Assembly (NCBI RefSeq): GCF_023078275.1
Contig: NC_062978.1
Location: forward strand, 25,193,967 to 25,257,966
Length of the DNA stretch: 64,000 bases
Direction: 5' to 3'
Source: Leguminivora glycinivorella
Taxonomy: Eukaryota; Arthropoda; Insecta; Lepidoptera; Tortricidae
Shown: in pieces, positions 1-11,400 of the stretch
How positions within the stretch are numbered: the first letter of the stretch is position 1
Layout of the letters: each line of letters opens with the position of its first letter
Program-made: the position numbers and the translations under genes
The notes under the pieces: generated by a model
The model's input: only the letters and a program-made list of their open reading frames with translations
Told to the model about the DNA's origin: nothing
Database searches by the model: none

Positions 1-147
1 CAAAATTACCGATTTTCATGAAACATGGCTAAGAACACTCCTGACCAATACAACAGCTTTCAAACAAAAAAAACTAAAGCTAAACCGGTTCATCCGTTCG
101 GGAGCTACGATGCCATAGACAGACACGTAAAACTTATAACAAGGGGT
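1..147 (-). repeat. Interspersed repeat, 'CGACGGGGTGTTATAAG' family, copy 1
   Basis: On the minus strand this is the start of a short dispersed repeat also found at 12655, 48208, 50331 and 62562. Shared landmarks are the GACGGGGTGTTATAAGTTT block, a (GTCT)n run and the phrase GTAGCTCCCGAACGGATGAA. The copy is cut by the left edge of the window. Its class is not determined. Confidence 0.7.
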
Positions 148-239
148 TAAAAATGTGGATGAACAATAATTAACACAGATATTTGTTAAATAAATAAATA
201 AATATTATAGGACATTCTTACACAGATTGACTGAGTCGC

Positions 240-413
240 ACGGTAAGCTCAAGGCTTGTGTTACAGGTACTCAGACAATGATACAAACATCCATGACTCA
301 GGAACAAATATCTGTGCTCATCACACAAATAAATGCCCTTACCGGGATTCGAACCCGGGACCGCGGCATAGCAGGCAGGGTCACTGCGCGCTAGGCCAGA
401 CCGGTCGTCGCAT
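240..413 (-). mobile_element. tRNA-derived SINE, family 1
   Basis: Read on the minus strand, it begins with GACGACCGGTCTGGCC and contains a pol III box-B motif, GGGTTCGAATCCCGGTAAGG, followed by a body ending near the phrase CTGAGTACC. Related copies lie at 4712, 6627 and 9147. The tRNA-like head lacks a paired acceptor stem, so this is a SINE and not a working tRNA gene. Confidence 0.75.
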
Positions 414-535
414 ATATATAAGTATGTATTTATCTATTTAAGTATGTATATCGTCGCTTAGCACCCCATAGTACAAGCTTTGCTTAGTTAGGGGCTAAGT
501 TGATCTGTGTAAGGTGTCCCCAATTTTTTTTAAAG
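414..535 (+). mobile_element. SINE family 1, 3' body only
   Basis: This plus-strand block runs from the ATATAAGTATGTATTTATC phrase to GGTGTCCCCAATTTT. It is also present at the end of the fuller copy at 9147-9355. It abuts the minus-strand copy to its left head to head, so two insertions or an inversion are joined here, 18 bp before a P450 exon. Confidence 0.6.
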
Positions 536-553
536 GTGTTTTCTCCATTTTAG

Positions 554-3500
554 GGCCAAAATGGCGAAGTCACCGCAAATTCCTGACTCCAGCGTTCCAC
601 TACAACATTCTGCATACATTCCTGCCAGTGTTTCTTAAGAACGGGAACATTTTGTGCGACACGCTGAGGAAGAAGGCCGATGGCTCGTCTATAGAGTTAT
701 TCCCGATTATGGCAATGGCGGCGTTGGATAATATTACAGGTTCTTTATTTTTATATTTAATCGTCATTGCACGAAAGAAATGCATCGTACAATAGGCGAA
801 CTTAAGCCTTGAGAATAACCCGCCTGGCAAAGAGGAAGTGGAAGAGTGGGGTGGCGAGTTGGGGCGCGTGAAGCCTTTTGTTGCAGGTGGGGGAAACTGG
901 AATACCAACATCGCGGCGGTGTGACGCCAGAGCGACTTAACGAACGGTGGCGCCATCTATCGGTTCGATGTGACGTCTATGACGTACTCTGTATTTAAAA
1001 ATCTCGGATATACACATAGCACACAGCCTATGTTCGTGTAGGACTGTAGGTGAACGCGCACCATGCTTGTATGAGTGGGATATGACAGGTAGACTGGTCG
1101 CGTTATTGACAGGTGGTAATTGTAACCGAGAGCGGGGGACGCCACTTTCAGCGGGCAGCGGGAGTGACTATACTGTACGATAGTACTCTTTATTATACTG
1201 TGGTTCCACAGTAAAATACAAGATGGCTTGTATTGTGTACGTAGGTAAATACGTTGAAAACACGCATTAATCAAGGAATAAATGTCTGTGCTCAACTTAA
1301 TTATAAAAGTAATTGCAGGGCCAGGCTTAGAGGGCATGACCACGTACTGACTAAGCCAGACCGGTTGTTTTTATCATTGTTACTTATTTATTTCACATCA
1401 TGATATGTTGTATTACTGTTACTTATTTCACATCATGATATGTTGTATTACAGAAACAATTATGGGGGTGTCCTTAGATGCGCAAAAAGAAAAGGACTCC
1501 AAATATGTTAAATCTATCGACGTGTAAGTTTTGATTAACTATTTTATACTATTAAATGAGATTTCAACAGGCCTGTCAGTGAAACTTGTTATTTCAAGCA
1601 TCAAAATTCTACGACAATATGATGTTATTTGCACTGATGCTGATGGGGCTATTAAAATCGCTGCCTAACGCCTTGTCTTGCGTTGGCGACGGTCGCGCGA
1701 CCGTCGCGCGACCGTCGCCGTCTCGTCTCATCGCATCGTTTATTTCCTTAATCCATATAGATAACACTAAGAACAAATTAAATTACTGTCATAGAAAATA
1801 TTTTAACTTGTTATTTTTAAGTAGTAACACTACTATTATGTTCTAAACATTAAATAAATCCGAATCCGAATTGTAATAAGCCGAGTGGTTCTGGCATTCG
1901 CGCGGTAAGCGGAGTACGCTGGTTCGATTCCAGCTCGGAGCACTGGAGGCTTTGGTCACTTTTTCCATATAGATAAGGTTTGATTTCGTATGCGTCGCAT
2001 TGCCGTCTCGCGACCATCGCGCGACCGTCGCCCACGCAAGCCACGGCGTTAGTCGCAACTTTGTCTAACTCTACCATTACATATATATGTTTAAACTAAT
2101 ACGCACCCCTTATTCATAAACGTTAACTAAAGTTATCACGCCTATGCATCGGCTGAAGTTCGTTTGTCCCTTTCTATCACACTTATACGTCGGAAAGGGA
2201 CAAACGAACTTTATCGGCTTGATAATTTTAGTGAACGTTTATGATTAAGGGTGTAAGTCTGTGCAGCAAACAAGAAGCTCGAATAATAAGTATATTTTAC
2301 TTTCACTTTGTATATGACATTTATTTAATGTTTATAACATAATAGTAGTAATTGAAAAATACAAGTTAAAATATTTTCAATGAAAATAATTTGATTTGAT
2401 CTAAGATTCTGCACGGCAGCACCATCTCTCTTCGCTAGCTCGTAATCACATGCGAGTGTTGATTCAGTTAGGAGGTCGAACTAGTTTCGGTTCTACCTCA
2501 GAGATGGCGGGGAGCGCCATAAGCCTTCGGTAATTATGTCATATACTTGAAAATTTCGACCCTTGCTTTTGTGATCCGATTTCCTAGTGGTTTTACAGGC
2601 ATCCGTCCGGTTAACGGAGTACGCTGGTTCGATTCCAGCTTGGAACACTTGGAGGCCTTGGTCAATTTTTTTTTTAGTATGAATAGGTAGACGTTTGACC
2701 ACGATCACACCTGATGGTAAGTGATGATGCGGTCTACGGTGGAGCACGCTTACCTATGAGATACCTATTTACTCTTGCTTTAAAGAGACCTGGATTTTAC
2801 TCATGTGGAAACACAGACTCAGGCAGGGCATTAAATCAATTTTGAAGCGAAACGTTTTGTTTACAATACATACATACGTTTTATATACATATGACATTTA
2901 TTTAATGTTTAAAGTATATTTTCTTCCAGCGTAAGTCAAATCATGGCGACCAGAATGAGAAACGTGTTCCTGGGAAACGATTTCTTCTTCTCCTTAACAC
3001 CACACAAGCGGAAACACGACAAGGCCATAGAATTCATGAACAGACACACCAAGGAAGTCATAGACGCCAGGAGGAAAGAGCTGAATGCAGCTAATGCCAA
3101 GAAGCTGGTTGAAAGTTCGGAGTTAGGTTGGTATATTTTACATACATGCTTGAAGAAAATGACTAAAATGACTGAAGAGAAACCTACCTATAGGCCAAGA
3201 AATATGTTTAAGGATTTGACGAAAGAGCGGGCACGCACTTAGTAGTCTCAAAGTGGATGGAGTATTATAGAGAGTTCCTGTCGAAGTAAAATTTGTAATC
3301 ACAGTGCATAGACTGCCATCTCTTGACGCAGGCTTACAACTTTTGAACCTCAGTTTTGACAATTTGGCCCATATTCTTAGCTTGATATGTGTTAAAATGT
3401 CAAATATTAATATTAGCGCCATCTAGCTGAGCGTACCCCAAAGGTGTAATGCCATCTAGGCCACCGTACCTCTTTCTGTATGGTAGAGATGAGAAAGATC

Positions 3501-6500
3501 CTCGGAAATGGATCGAAACATGTCGAACGTTATATCGACTTAACACGTGAGTAACCCGCTTAAAATATTTTTAAATATGTTTGAGTCTCACGGGAGTTTT
3601 ATATTTACGATTATTTTGCATTGCAGGTATGAAGAACAAGCACGCGTTCCTGGACTTGCTGTTATTGGCTGAAGTGGACGGCAAGCAGATCAGTGATGAG
3701 TGCGTCCGCGACGAAGTGGTCACATTCATGTTTGAAGTACGTATTGAAACAACGGAGTTTAGCCAAGATACCAATCGCTTGCACTCTGAGGCGGGCGAAA
3801 CGGCTGTCTTGGTGACACTAATATTAAGAGACGAGGGACTAAAGAGAAGACGGTAAAAACGAATTTTATAAATGAACGCATCTGCTTCTATCGCACATAC
3901 TTTATATATTTAGGAATGCCTACGATAGATTTAGGAATAGGAAGGTACAGTGACTACTGTTCAAAATTGCTCGAGAGAAGCGCCCATTCTTTAGAACGAA
4001 CGTTTATCATCGTGGATTTGGTATTCGTCAGAATATATTACATTTTTATTTTTGAAAAAACCTGGAACAGCCTGATGAAAGGTAAAATGAAATGACTGAA
4101 GCAAGAGTAATTTTTCAGGGTCATGATACAACGGCGTCGGGCACAGTATACGGGATATACTGTATCGCGAATCATCCAGAAGTGCAGCAGAGGATTCTAG
4201 AAGAACAGAAAGAAGTTTTGGGCGGCGATTTAAAAAAAGATCCGACATTTAGGTATAACCTTCATTTCCGTAGAATTAAGCAATCGGCAAACAAATTTTC
4301 AAAATTATAATTAGTAAGCGTGGTTGTCGGGGAACGTCATCTTCGAGGCTCCTCGCCGCACGAGAGGTTGAAGGTAATTTAGGACGACAGTGACGTTTAG
4401 TAGATAGCCGAAAGTCTCCATCCATCCTCCATCCTCCTCGCGTTATCCCGGCATTTGCCACGGCTTATGGGAGCCTGGGGTCCGCTTTGACAACTAACTC
4501 CAAGATTTGGCATAGGCACTAGTTTTACGAAAGCGACTGCCATCTGACCTTCCAACCCAAAGGGTAAACTAGACCTTATTGGAATTAGTCCGGTTTCCTT
4601 CACCGAAAAGCGAAAGTCTAGTAGTAAAAAAAAATACTTATGTCGATAGGGTGCCATGTGGCCAGTATTTGTGACATTTCTGCCACTCGACTATATCAGT
4701 CTAGTAATAAAGGCTTGTGTTGTGGGACTTGTGGATACTCAGACAACGATACAACTACATGAGTATATATATACATACATAGAAAACATCCATGACTCAG
4801 GAACAAATTATTAATAATCTCTCGTTGAAACGTCAAGTTTAATAATAAAATTGGTTTCTGCCCAACAGTGAGCTTCAGCAGATGAAATACTTGGAGTGCG
4901 TCATAAAGGAATGCCTCCGCTTGTACCCATCGGTGCCATTGATCCAGAGACTGGTTCCTAAAGACATCGGTAAGCAACTAAGCATTCATTTACTAACCCC
5001 CGACGCTGAAACGACGGGATGTTATAAGTTTCACGTGTCCGTCTGTGTCTCAACGGATGAACTGATAGATAGATAGATAGATAAAAAACTTTATTGCATA
5101 AAAATATCATGACAAAAAAAAATCAAGAACTATTAGAATATAACTTAGGTCTACAGAACTAATTCCTAGCTTACTATTTAACAGTTTCGTTTTTTTTTTA
5201 TCACGACACAATTGCGAAAAGGCGCCGTCTCAGCATGTGCTGCTGCATTGCTGTCGCAAATGCAACAGCGCTGGTATTCTGTCGGGACCTAGCAGTGCGC
5301 GCGCAGATCTGTGTGGATGTACCACCAGTTACAAAACATACAAAAACAAGAGAGCATATTGCACAACACGATCAGGAATTTTAATTTTAAATTTTAAACT
5401 GATTTAGATTCTTTTTTTTTCGTTTGAAAACTGACGTGCTTATTCTTTTCTGATACTGGCACCACACGGTAAGCTTTAAATATTGAGCACGGTTCTACTT
5501 ATGTTTGTTATGTCGCTATTAACTTGCAATATGTCGCAAATACCAACAAGTTTAACCAGTTTAACTTCTATTATCGGTCGGCATTATTGCCTTATATAGC
5601 ACCTGGCCCCGTAGCCGAATGGCATTTCTCCGACGCCAAACGAAAGCGATACGCCGCTGGCTCTGTCGCGCCAATACGCAAGCGCGATAGAGATAGATAT
5701 CTACTAGCGCTTCGTTTCGTGAGCGTTTCGTGAGCGATTGTGCCATTCGGCTAGCCACCCTGGGCGACCGAGCTTCGCTCGGAGTTCTATTTTTAACCGC
5801 CTTCCAAATCTCAAGGGAACAGGGGAGAATTTTAAAATAATTAAACAATAAATACTTGAATTTCAAACCTACACATTTCAAATCGAATGAAACTTGTGAA
5901 GGTAGGTATAACCAATACTATTTCTCATAGATCAGCAGTTTTTAAAAATGTGGTAACAAAATAGGAATTAAAAAAAAAAACAAATTTAACTTTTTCCTTA
6001 ATTTTCGTACAAACTTTTTGAGAACTGTTAAGATATTTTTATAAGCTATACTATTTCTCATAGATCAGTAGTTCTTAAAAAGTTGGTAACAAAATAGGAA
6101 TAAAAAAAAACAAATTTAAATTTTTCCTTAATTTTTGAGAACTGCTGAGATATTTTGAAGAACCTAACTTTCTTCCAGAAATGGGCGGCCTGCGGTTCCC
6201 GAAAAACACGACAGTATTGATCAACATATTCCGAATGCATCGGAACCCCGAAGTGTTCGAGTATCCTCTGGAGTTCCGGCCGGAGCGGTTCGAGACCTCC
6301 AGTACTGCCAAGAACGCGTTCAGCTGGATCGCGTTTAGCGCTGGGCCTAGGAACTGTATTGGTGAGATTATTTTCTACGTGTTTACTGTAACCACATCTC
6401 GGACACTGGTGATCAAATATATGAGAGGCGTTCCTAGCACACATTCTAAGCTCGTGTAGGTGAACGCGTACCATGCTTCTGTGAGTGAGATATGATAGGT

Positions 6501-7103
6501 CGACTGTTGGCGTTTTTGACAGGCGGTAACTGTGAGGTAACCGAGAGGAGGTGGGCGGCACTTTCAGCGGGGAGCGGGAGTGGCCATACTGTACGATAGT
6601 ACTCTTTATTATACTGTGCTGTAACTAAGTTCGACGATCGGTCTGGCCTAGTCTGTAGTGACCCTGCTTGCTAAGTCGCGGTCCTTGTTTCGTATCCCGG
6701 CAGGGGCATTTATTTGTGTGATGAGCACAGATACTTGTAAATGTACATCATACTATAATATATATCGTTGTCTGAGTACCCACAACACAAATCTTCTTAT
6801 GAAATTCTAAACCCGACACCAAAATTATATTTACCTTGTTTTAGGGTAATAAAGTCTAGAATAAGAAAAAGACAATATGATTCACGCTGTCCGTTTTAAA
6901 TGAGACAGTCCTGACCCAAACTATATACTACCATGTTTTTTTTTTCAGGTCAAAAATTCGCAATGCTAGAAATGAAAGTGACGTTAGCCGCCATCGTGAG
7001 AAATTTCGTGCTGTCTCCATGTGGAGATGAACCGGAGCCCTGTGGAGACCTCATACTGAGGTCTAGGAACGGAGTTCACGTCAAAATGAGGCCGAGAAAC
7101 TAA
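554..7103 (+). CDS. Cytochrome P450, CYP4 family (5' end outside window)
   Basis: This is a haem monooxygenase, expected to be anchored in the endoplasmic reticulum and to oxidise fatty acids, hormones or xenobiotics. Eight exons splice in frame: 554-739, 1454-1523, 2930-3126, 3627-3736, 4119-4252, 4869-4969, 6179-6361 and 6949-7103. They give 377 residues plus a stop. Motifs appear in the usual order: helix-C WRSHRK, the CYP4-typical ETIMG, the I-helix FMFEGHDTT, the K-helix ECLR, FRPERF, and the haem loop FSAGPRNCIGQKFA with the cysteine ligand. CYP4 proteins are about 500 residues, so the missing N-terminal ~110 residues, including the membrane anchor, should lie in exons left of the window. 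All phases match and no stop interrupts the exons, so it looks functional. The introns are full of SINEs and inverted-repeat elements. The subfamily was not assigned. Confidence 0.93.
1006..1207 (+). repeat. Interspersed repeat, 'GTAGGTGAACGCG' family, copy 1
   Basis: This is a diverged copy of a ~220-bp repeat seen five times in the window (6399, 8777, 21722, 57106). It keeps GTAGGTGAACGCGCACCATG, TTTCAGCGGG and the terminal TACTCTTTATTATACTGTG. No protein or tRNA promoter was recognised, and the class is unknown. Confidence 0.65.
1255..1365 (-). mobile_element. Degenerate SINE fragment
   Basis: It ends in AAGCCAGACCGGTTGT, a decayed version of the family 1 SINE head on the minus strand, with a decayed 'AATGTCTGTGCTCA' body. 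The box-B region has been lost. Confidence 0.4.
1666..2051. mobile_element. Inverted-repeat element (TAACGCC family), split by a SINE
   Basis: The left end begins TAACGCC and the right end finishes GGCGTTA. Inside are GC-rich arms of GGCGACGGTCGCGCGA type. An uninterrupted relative is at 10126-10243. The copy is broken by the SINE at 1764-1973. Confidence 0.6.
1764..1973 (+). mobile_element. tRNA-derived SINE, family 2, with target duplication
   Basis: It carries a box-A-like GCCGAGTGGTT and a box-B GGTTCGATTCC 40 bp apart, then a tail ending in TTTTT. It is flanked by a perfect 12-bp direct repeat, TCCATATAGATA, at 1752-1763 and 1974-1985. That is the expected footprint of LINE-driven insertion. 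A second copy is at 2585. Confidence 0.7.
2108..2252. mobile_element. Palindromic inverted-repeat element
   Basis: The two arms (ATTCATAAACGTTAACTAAA on the left, its imperfect complement at ~2225-2250) and a second inner pair around GTTCGTTTGTCCCTTTC fold into a near-complete hairpin of about 145 bp. It has no coding capacity. It lies in a P450 intron. Confidence 0.55.
2585..2680 (+). mobile_element. tRNA-derived SINE, family 2, second copy
   Basis: It shares GGAGTACGCTGGTTCGATTC and the 'TTGGAGGCCTTGGTCA' tail with the copy at 1764-1973. The box-A side is decayed. Confidence 0.6.
3245..3490 (-). repeat. Dispersed repeat shared with 10610-10910
   Basis: Phrases such as TTTTGACAATTTGGCCCATA and GTCAAATATTAATATTAG reappear in inverse orientation at 10795-10910. 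The 'AGATGGCGTTACACCTTT' part recurs near 10630 and 13590. Class not recognised. Confidence 0.55.
4712..4808 (-). mobile_element. SINE family 1 fragment
   Basis: This is the minus-strand body of the SINE (AACAAGCCTTTATT side, ATGGATGTTTTCTATG) without its tRNA-like head. It ends 60 bp before a P450 exon. Confidence 0.6.
4996..5180 (+). repeat. Repeat fragment plus (GATA)n and a LINE-like tail
   Basis: It begins with a truncated 'CGACGGGATGTTATAAG' family piece (4996-5062), followed by five GATA units (5066-5086) and a TTTATTGCATAAAAATATC tail of the kind left by LINE 3' ends. No gene is seen. Confidence 0.45.
5601..5757. mobile_element. Short inverted-repeat element
   Basis: The left end CCCCGTAGCCGAATGGCA and right end TGCCATTCGGCTAGCC are inverted complements. 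The interior is a diverged palindrome around CGAAAGCG/CGTTTCG. It is non-coding and lies in the P450 intron before exon 7. Confidence 0.55.
5921..6165. repeat. Two-unit tandem duplication at an intron 3' end
   Basis: A ~125-bp block starting ACTATTTCTCATAGATCAG occurs twice (about 5925-6048 and 6049-6165). Both copies contain GGTAACAAAATAGGAAT, an A-rich run and GAACTG(C/T)(T/G)(A/G)AGATATTTT. The second copy ends 14 bp before the acceptor of P450 exon 7, so the sequence that may hold the branch region is duplicated. Confidence 0.7.
6399..6620 (+). repeat. Interspersed repeat, 'GTAGGTGAACGCG' family, copy 2
   Basis: It runs from TCGGACACTGGTGATCAAAT to ACTCTTTATTATACTGTG, colinear with the copies at 21722 and 57106. 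It starts 37 bp after a P450 splice donor. Confidence 0.75.
6627..6800 (+). mobile_element. tRNA-derived SINE, family 1
   Basis: This plus-strand copy has head CGACGATCGGTCTGGCCTAG, a decayed box B (TTTCGTATCCCGGCAGGGG) and the body 'TGTGTGATGAGCACAGATAC', ending near CCCACAACACAA. It lies in the last P450 intron. Confidence 0.7.
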
Positions 7104-7735
7104 GATTAGCAAAGCCCCGTTTGTCCTATTCATAAGGCTGGTTATAGTGTCACGAGGAGCGATCCGCACAGGACTAAATATGTATTAAATTCAGGGAGCG
7201 TTTTAGAGTAAAGCGGATGGGTCCGCGCGGACGACCACATCAACTTCATACATATAAATCGCTCCGCGCGGTGGTGGGTAGGACACACACTAAAATCAGC
7301 CTTAGTGGTGTTGCCTTGGGTACCCGTGTTATTCTGGGTTCCCCTTTGCTTTCAAAATGCTACAAGATTAGCGATTTAGATGCTTACCACCTGCTTGACA
7401 TCTAAATTAATATAAATTACCAATTAAATATTGCACACTGCATATTTTAATAATTATGGGCACTAAAATATGTGTGATGTTTGGAAGGATATTCCTGGCT
7501 TTACATGCCTAAAGGGTCCCTTATGCTTCAAAAAATTCCGACAGAAATATTTAGACCCTGAAGGCACGATATGGCACATTAGTTATATTCCGTCGAAAGC
7601 CTGTTATTTTTGTGTACAAAGTTAACAAATATAGGTACATTGCATTTCGTAAATATTTAAAAAATGTTGGTGGAGGTGCTGAATATTTATAATTTAACTG
7701 TGATCGAGTAAAATAAAGTGTATATATTTATTTTA
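7104..7735 (+). other. P450 3' untranslated region (predicted)
   Basis: About 630 bases of AT-rich sequence lie between the P450 stop and the first AATAAA at 7712-7717. I see no repeat family or other gene in it. Confidence 0.5.
7712..7732. promoter_or_regulatory. Back-to-back poly(A) signals of convergent genes
   Basis: AATAAA at 7712-7717 (+) fits the P450 transcript. TTTATT at 7727-7732 is AATAAA on the minus strand and is a candidate end for Vps39. If both are used, the two mRNAs end on about the same 20-40 bp. Confidence 0.4.
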
Positions 7736-7837
7736 AGGATGTGTTTTAGTTCCAATAACATAACTAATATCTTAGAACATGGCTTGATTCAAATACCTAC
7801 TTTTGTCGTTTTTGGTTGGGCTTGTCCACAACTGGAA

Positions 7838-8430
7838 ATTAAAAACCACTAATAAACTTTTCATTTGTATTCTCAAACTGATCGGAGCCAGTTGAACAAC
7901 AGATAATAAGGAAGCACAAACAAACAACGTAATTACCTCTACTTCCCCACCACGCCCTTCTCAATGCCATATCACTTGCTTAGACTATACGAGTAGTGTT
8001 CGACGGTTCCATTATCGTAAGATATGATTTCTAGGGCTCTACTACAACTACAGATTAAAACCATTATTAGTAATAATCTGTTTTACTATGTATTTTCAAA
8101 CTGATCTGGAGCCGATTTACAAAAAAAAATCATAGACTACTTAATTATTTCCTTCCCCATCACGGCCTTCTCACTGCCCATTATTTGGTTAAACCACACG
8201 AGTAGTGTACGACGGTACCGTTAGCGATCCGCATAATTCTAGGGCTTTTCTACCATTGGAAATTAAAACCATTATTAGTAATAAATCACTTTCTTTTCTA
8301 TTGAAAAACGATCTGAAACCGACTGAACAACAAATAAGAAAATAGACATTACTTTATCTCCTTCTCCATCACGGCCTTCTCACTGCCCCATTATTTGGTT
8401 AAACCACACGAGTAGTGTACGACGGTACCG
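7838..8430 (-). repeat. Three tandem units containing the end of Vps39
   Basis: Units start at about 7838, 8054 and 8262, each opening with ATTAAAACC (ATTAAAAACC in the first). Each contains the CACGAGTAGTGTACGACGGT block, which in the third unit encodes the last residues and stop of Vps39 on the minus strand. Unit 2 is nearly identical over that block. Unit 1 is more diverged (ACGAGTAGTGTTCGACGGTT). The period is about 208-216 bp. Units 1 and 2 would be Vps39 3' UTR. Confidence 0.8.
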
Positions 8431-11400
8431 TTTGGGTAAAGCATGAGAGCATTCTGGTTCCGAAACTTCTTCTTGCAGACTCGACACACGTTGAACTCCG
8501 AGACGAGGATACTCTTCGATTCGTAGTATTCTTTCAAATCTTCTATCTGAAATATAGTTTCGTTTCAGAGAAAATATTTGCATTAGAGGTATTTTTGCGT
8601 TTTTACATAATTGAGCAAGAAAAATAGTGGAGATCCATTTAGGCCTAGTAATTTTGTGTGTCTCTGGGCGAAAACGTGGATAAGATGGGAGTTCTCGTCT
8701 ACTAGTGCGAACATCATGTTTCAGAATTTATTTATTTTTTTGCGTTTATAAATAAGTACGGTACAGTTGCTTCTGGATCTGCAATGGGGATCAAATATAT
8801 GAAAGAGGCGCGTTCTAAGCTCGTGTAGGTGAAAGCGTACCATGCTTGTATGAGTGAGGTGACCGAGAGCGGTTGGGCGGCATTTTCAACGGGGAGCGAG
8901 AGTAGCCAATTGGCCATACTGTACTATACTACTGTTTATTGTACTGTGGCTATACTATACCTGCAATTGTTCTGCATACAGCAACCCCTTCAAAACTTGT
9001 GTGCTGCGTTTTATCGCTAGTTGGTTGTCCATTGCGTATTGCAAATAGTAGTTTAGTCTCGAGAGTGGCAAAGAGTCCGGCAGCACAGATAAAGCCTGAA
9101 ATAAAAAACATCAACCACTGTCCTTCGTAGTACTTCATTGCATTTTTTTTTGTGGTCCTGGGTTCAAATCCCGGTAAGGGCATTTATTTGTGTGATAAGC
9201 ACAGATATTTGTTCATGGATGTTTTCTATGTATATAAGTATGTATTTATCTATTTAAGTATTGTATATCGTCACCTAGCACCCACAGTACAAGCTTTGCT
9301 TAGTTTGGGGCTAAGTGGATCTGCGTAAGGCGTCCCCAATAAAAAGAAAAAAAAAGTATTCATAATTAGATTTTTCTTAGAAACGCGAAGCTTTTCAGGA
9401 TTGGCATTTTAGGTCAAACCCTACCAACCTAACTATCGACAACCTTAACGAAAACCCTGAAAAGTTAGCCGTTTCAAAATGATGACTAATATTAATCTGG
9501 CAATCATTATAATTATGACTTTCAATAATCATGTCAAACAAAGGGATCTAGTTTTTTTTTTATAATATTGGGGGACACCTTACACATATCAACCTAGCCC
9601 CAAACTAAGCAAAGTACATGAATTTTGTAGTTTACAAAATTACAAAGTTTAAAACAACAGTACATGAATCACTAACCTTAACAGGACAAATTTTATCAGC
9701 ATGCTTCTCTAATATACTAAATACCGCCTCCAAATCCGGTTTCTCGGTCCTCGGATGTCTCGGTAGTTTGGCCATGGCCCCAACTGGGCCCTGTTGCGGG
9801 TTCACAAGGAATTGTAAAAGCACGATGTATATGTCTCGGGTGTCTTCGTCATGGATGTTGTGGGTCTTTTCGCAGTATTGGATGGCGCAGTTGATGTCAC
9901 CTGGTTTATAATTGTATTTTATATAACTCTTGTGTTTTATGTACCTAATGCGTAGGGATGGAAGTCATGTGACGAGAAAGATATTACGAACTAGCTTTTT
10001 CCCGCGGTTTCGCCCGCGTACAAATCTAGTCTTGTTTTCCCATACAAACTTTGGACCCATTTCACCCCCTTAGGAGGTGAATTTTGAAAAATCCTTTCTT
10101 AGTACTCTTCTACACCTACCTAATCTAACGCCGTGGCTTGCGCGGGCGATGCGACGCATACGAAATCAAACCTTATCGATATGGAAGTATGAGACGCGAT
10201 GGCGACTATCGCGCGACCGTCGCCCACGCAAGACACGGCGTAAGGAACCTACGTGCCAAAGTAGGAGTCTCTAGGACTAGCGGTTTTGGCTGTGCGTTGA
10301 TATGTCAGCCGGTCAGTTAGTTTCTTCTTTTATATATTTAGATAAATGAGCAAGGAAGTAACGGGAGAGGAAAACCGATGAAGAGGTGGATGGACTGTAT
10401 GAGTCATGATATGAAACGCAAGCAAGTTAAATGATATTTTTTTTTTAAGTATGAATAGGCAGATGACGGGTGATAGAGATGTATGGAAGAGGAAGATATG
10501 CTGCGCCGACCTCAAGTGACTAGGATAAGGGCAAACACATATATAACTCCATATAGACAGATAAAGTCTAAGAAAAAAACGTACCTAAAAACCATACAGA
10601 AAAAGTTACGGTGGCCTACTCGTAGATGGCGTTACACCTTTGGGGGACGCTCAGCTTAAGCCGTTTTCACATTATCCGATCCGATATCGGATGTCGGAAG
10701 GATTTCCATAGAAAAAATCCAAGATGGCGCCTGTAATGTATGGGATATCGGTCCGACATCCGATATCGGATCGGATAATGTGAAAACGCACTTAGATGGC
10801 TAATATTAATATTTGACATTTGGACACATATCAAGCTAAGGATATGGGCCAAATTGTCAAAACTAAGGTTCAAAAGTTTGATACACATTTTACTTCGACT
10901 GTAACTCTCTATAATACTCGATCCTCTTTGCTACATCTGTACGTTTGCTTGATATATGGTATATATGACACCTGTGAGTAGAACCGTATGTTGATTAAAC
11001 ATTTTTCAGTAATCTAATAATCTTACCTAAAATGTGTATGTAAATAGCTAGCGCCTGTTCATGACGTCCCAACTTTTCCAAAATGGCGGCCCTCTCTTCA
11101 AACAGACTATCGGTCGGAAAATGCGCTATTACAGACTCCGGAGTGTAATGCGTAGATGTTTGTAGAAACGACAGCAGTTTCGACTTCGTATGGGACAGAT
11201 CTTGGCTAAAAATAATTTACACATTTCATAAAGAAATTATAATTGCGTGTGTTGTTTGAGTTCTTTCAATGTTTTCTGTGTCCTTTGGTTTGGATATACC
11301 AAATCAACAGAACGTATTAAGAATTGTGAATTCTAGAACCATTTGATTCTAATCAATCGTCGTAGTGGTGCCAATTTGCGTGTATATCGAACAGAAAAAT

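Noticed and set aside
4970..6178. Suspected missing micro-exon between P450 exons 6 and 7
   Set aside because: The direct join keeps the frame, and spacing between ECLRLYP and FPKNT agrees with CYP4 proteins.
6058..6561. 167-codon minus-strand frame
   Set aside because: Shadow of P450 exon 7 plus a repeat copy; no domain seen.
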